Below, one piece after another: positions 63,016 to 64,000 of a stretch of 64,000 nucleotides of DNA. Source of the stretch: CAIXSC01 sp046349915 (GTDB lineage: Bacteria; Planctomycetota; Planctomycetia; Pirellulales; Pirellulaceae). The stretch spans positions 124,001 to 188,000 of the forward strand of contig JAXMBL010000008.1 of the NCBI GenBank assembly GCA_046349915.1. Direction: 5' to 3'. Position numbers and translations under genes: made by a program. Under the pieces are notes generated by a model, which did not search any database, was not told where the DNA came from, and saw only the letters and a program-made list of their open reading frames with translations. Each line of letters begins with the position of its first letter. Within the stretch, counting starts at the first letter, position 1.

Positions 63016-63429
63016 TCACTTCGTAGTGAGGTCCCAATTCTTGTCGTTCTTGCCCGACTTTACTTCCAGCCGCAATTCGGTCGTTTCGTTGTACTTGGGC
63101 GGGAGCACTTCTTCCAGGATGTTCTGGACCGGGCTATCCGCCGTGTCATACAACTTTTTCTGCCCCACTACCTTGGGAACTCGAATCTCGACCTTGCAGT
63201 TCCCCAGGGGCGCTTGACTCTCGTACTTGCCGGCCGCAATCTCACCACCCGTCGATGGACCTTGGCCATCGACGGGAAAGAACGAGATCGAACCTTTTTC
63301 CACAGGGGCGCCATCAATCGTCACGGTTCCCGCGACATCGCCAAGCTTCGACCCGTCGCCGCAGCCCGCGGCGACGAACATCAACGCGAACAAGCCGCAA
63401 CCAACCAAAACATGAGTGAAAGACTTCAA
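63016..63429 (-). CDS. Small TTR-like / carboxypeptidase-regulatory-like lipoprotein
   Basis: The 137-residue protein has a lipobox (FVAAGC, Cys23) after a hydrophobic signal. The mature part is a transthyretin-like beta-sandwich: LGDVAGTVTIDGAPVEKGSI, FFPVDGQGPSTGGEI, KYESQAPLGNCKVEIRVPK. This layout is one of the most frequent planctomycete families and is commonly encoded next to a DUF1559 gene, as here (29 nt upstream). A matrix or pseudopilin-associated role is often suggested but unproven. Confidence 0.9.
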   Translation of the reverse strand: MKSFTHVLVGCGLFALMFVAAGCGDGSKLGDVAGTVTIDGAPVEKGSISFFPVDGQGPSTGGEIAAGKYESQAPLGNCKVEIRVPKVVGQKKLYDTADSPVQNILEEVLPPKYNETTELRLEVKSGKNDKNWDLTTK

Positions 63430-63458
63430 GGATGTGTCTCCAAAGTCAGATCGCTATC

Positions 63459-64000
63459 TTATGGATTCGAGATCGCCTCGCCGCCGTCCATCGTCCCCAT
63501 GGCTTGCCAGGTGGCGAGTGAGATGGTGTCTGAGAAAAACCCAACCGAGCCATCGCACTTGGCTGCGATCACACCGCCTGGATGGCGGCTGCGAGCAGCA
63601 TTGCGCTGTTGAGAACCAGCCGTGGCCGGCATCTTGCGGTCGTTCGTAGGCTGAAACCAGCCCGCCGCAATGAGATCAGGCGCCGAACTGTTCGGAGTGA
63701 TCGACGTATGGAAACGGAAGACCCCGTCGTCGTTATGGATATCCCCGCGCCAATCATTGTCATCGGCACTTTTCGCAATCAAGTACTCCGACAAAAGCAG
63801 TGTGTTGGACGTGCCGTCGGTGATATTGGCCATTGACACGATTTCTGGCGTCGAGCGATTCCCGTTGACATGCCAAAATGGGGCGTGCTGACTTGGTTGC
63901 GGGTTCTCGCCATACCAAGAGTTTCCCCAGTTCACAACGTAGTTCCCGCGAGTCCGTTGGTAGGTACCCTGGCTTTGGTCCACCGTGCCGCTATCACTGG
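63459..64000 (-). CDS. DUF1559 (H-X9-DG) pseudopilin-like protein, 5' part beyond the window
   Basis: The C-terminal 180 or so residues are present and the frame stays open through position 64000, so the start lies outside. DGTSNTLLLSEYLI and the H-X9-DG signature (RHPGGVIAAKCDGSVGFF) identify DUF1559. Full proteins (about 300-400) begin with a prepilin type IV methylation site, not visible here. Dozens of copies per genome are usual in planctomycetes. It lies 29 nt upstream of the TTR-like lipoprotein gene, so they are probably co-transcribed. Confidence 0.93.
   Translation of the reverse strand, partial: SDSGTVDQSQGTYQRTRGNYVVNWGNSWYGENPQPSQHAPFWHVNGNRSTPEIVSMANITDGTSNTLLLSEYLIAKSADDNDWRGDIHNDDGVFRFHTSITPNSSAPDLIAAGWFQPTNDRKMPATAGSQQRNAARSRHPGGVIAAKCDGSVGFFSDTISLATWQAMGTMDGGEAISNP

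Overview
The window is GC-rich and almost certainly planctomycetal (Planctomycetota, perhaps Pirellulales). It is packed with families typical of that phylum: five pairs of a DUF1549/DUF1553 cytochrome-type protein with a DUF1501 protein, planctomycete-type cytochrome domains, ThuA and DUF1080 proteins, two YTV-repeat surface proteins, CotH, DUF1559 and a small TTR-like lipoprotein. No tRNA, rRNA, CRISPR array or intact transposase is visible.

Layout. Positions 63-7914 (minus) form one operon-like run: DUF1501, DUF1549/1553 with Ig-like domains, a cytochrome/WD40 protein, then ThuA. Positions 8306-8929 encode an Nfu/NifU Fe-S scaffold. Around 9148-9861 lies a decayed hipBA toxin-antitoxin locus. 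A TPR protein (10160-11647, minus) diverges from a YTV-repeat protein (12054-13445) that is followed by a secreted two-repeat protein and a strong terminator. Then come an Uma2-type protein, a penicillin-acylase-family hydrolase (minus), and a plus-strand run of SDR, ALDH7-type dehydrogenase, HrpA helicase and ceramidase-like protein. A DUF1294 membrane protein, a second YTV protein and a cytochrome/DUF1501 pair follow.

Positions 33875-43665 (minus) hold a SWIM/SNF2 helicase, then a compact catabolic cluster: Ldh2/YiaK-type dehydrogenase, FGGY sugar kinase, fused E1 alpha-beta 2-oxoacid dehydrogenase and E2 acyltransferase. From 44073 to 60462 there are three more cytochrome/DUF1501 pairs, a thioredoxin-like protein translationally coupled to one of them, a DUF1080 protein and a large frameshifted pseudogene. 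The end carries a GxxExxY protein, CotH, a lipoprotein and a DUF1559 protein cut by the window edge.

How the genes fit together. Most products have Sec, Tat-like or lipoprotein signals and probably act in the enlarged periplasm or at the surface. The repeated pairing of c-type haem proteins with DUF1501 proteins, beside ThuA, DUF1080 and a redoxin, suggests redox-linked attack on polysaccharides or their derivatives, but the reaction cannot be read from sequence.

The most distinctive non-coding content is a set of dispersed small repeats: a 149-bp MITE-like element whose terminal inverted repeats are themselves palindromes (two near-tandem copies and one diverged), a hairpin-plus-CACGGA-box composite of about 95 bp, a CGACGGACT hairpin, a larger inverted-repeat element, and facing heptamer tracts that run into the start codon of one DUF1501 gene.
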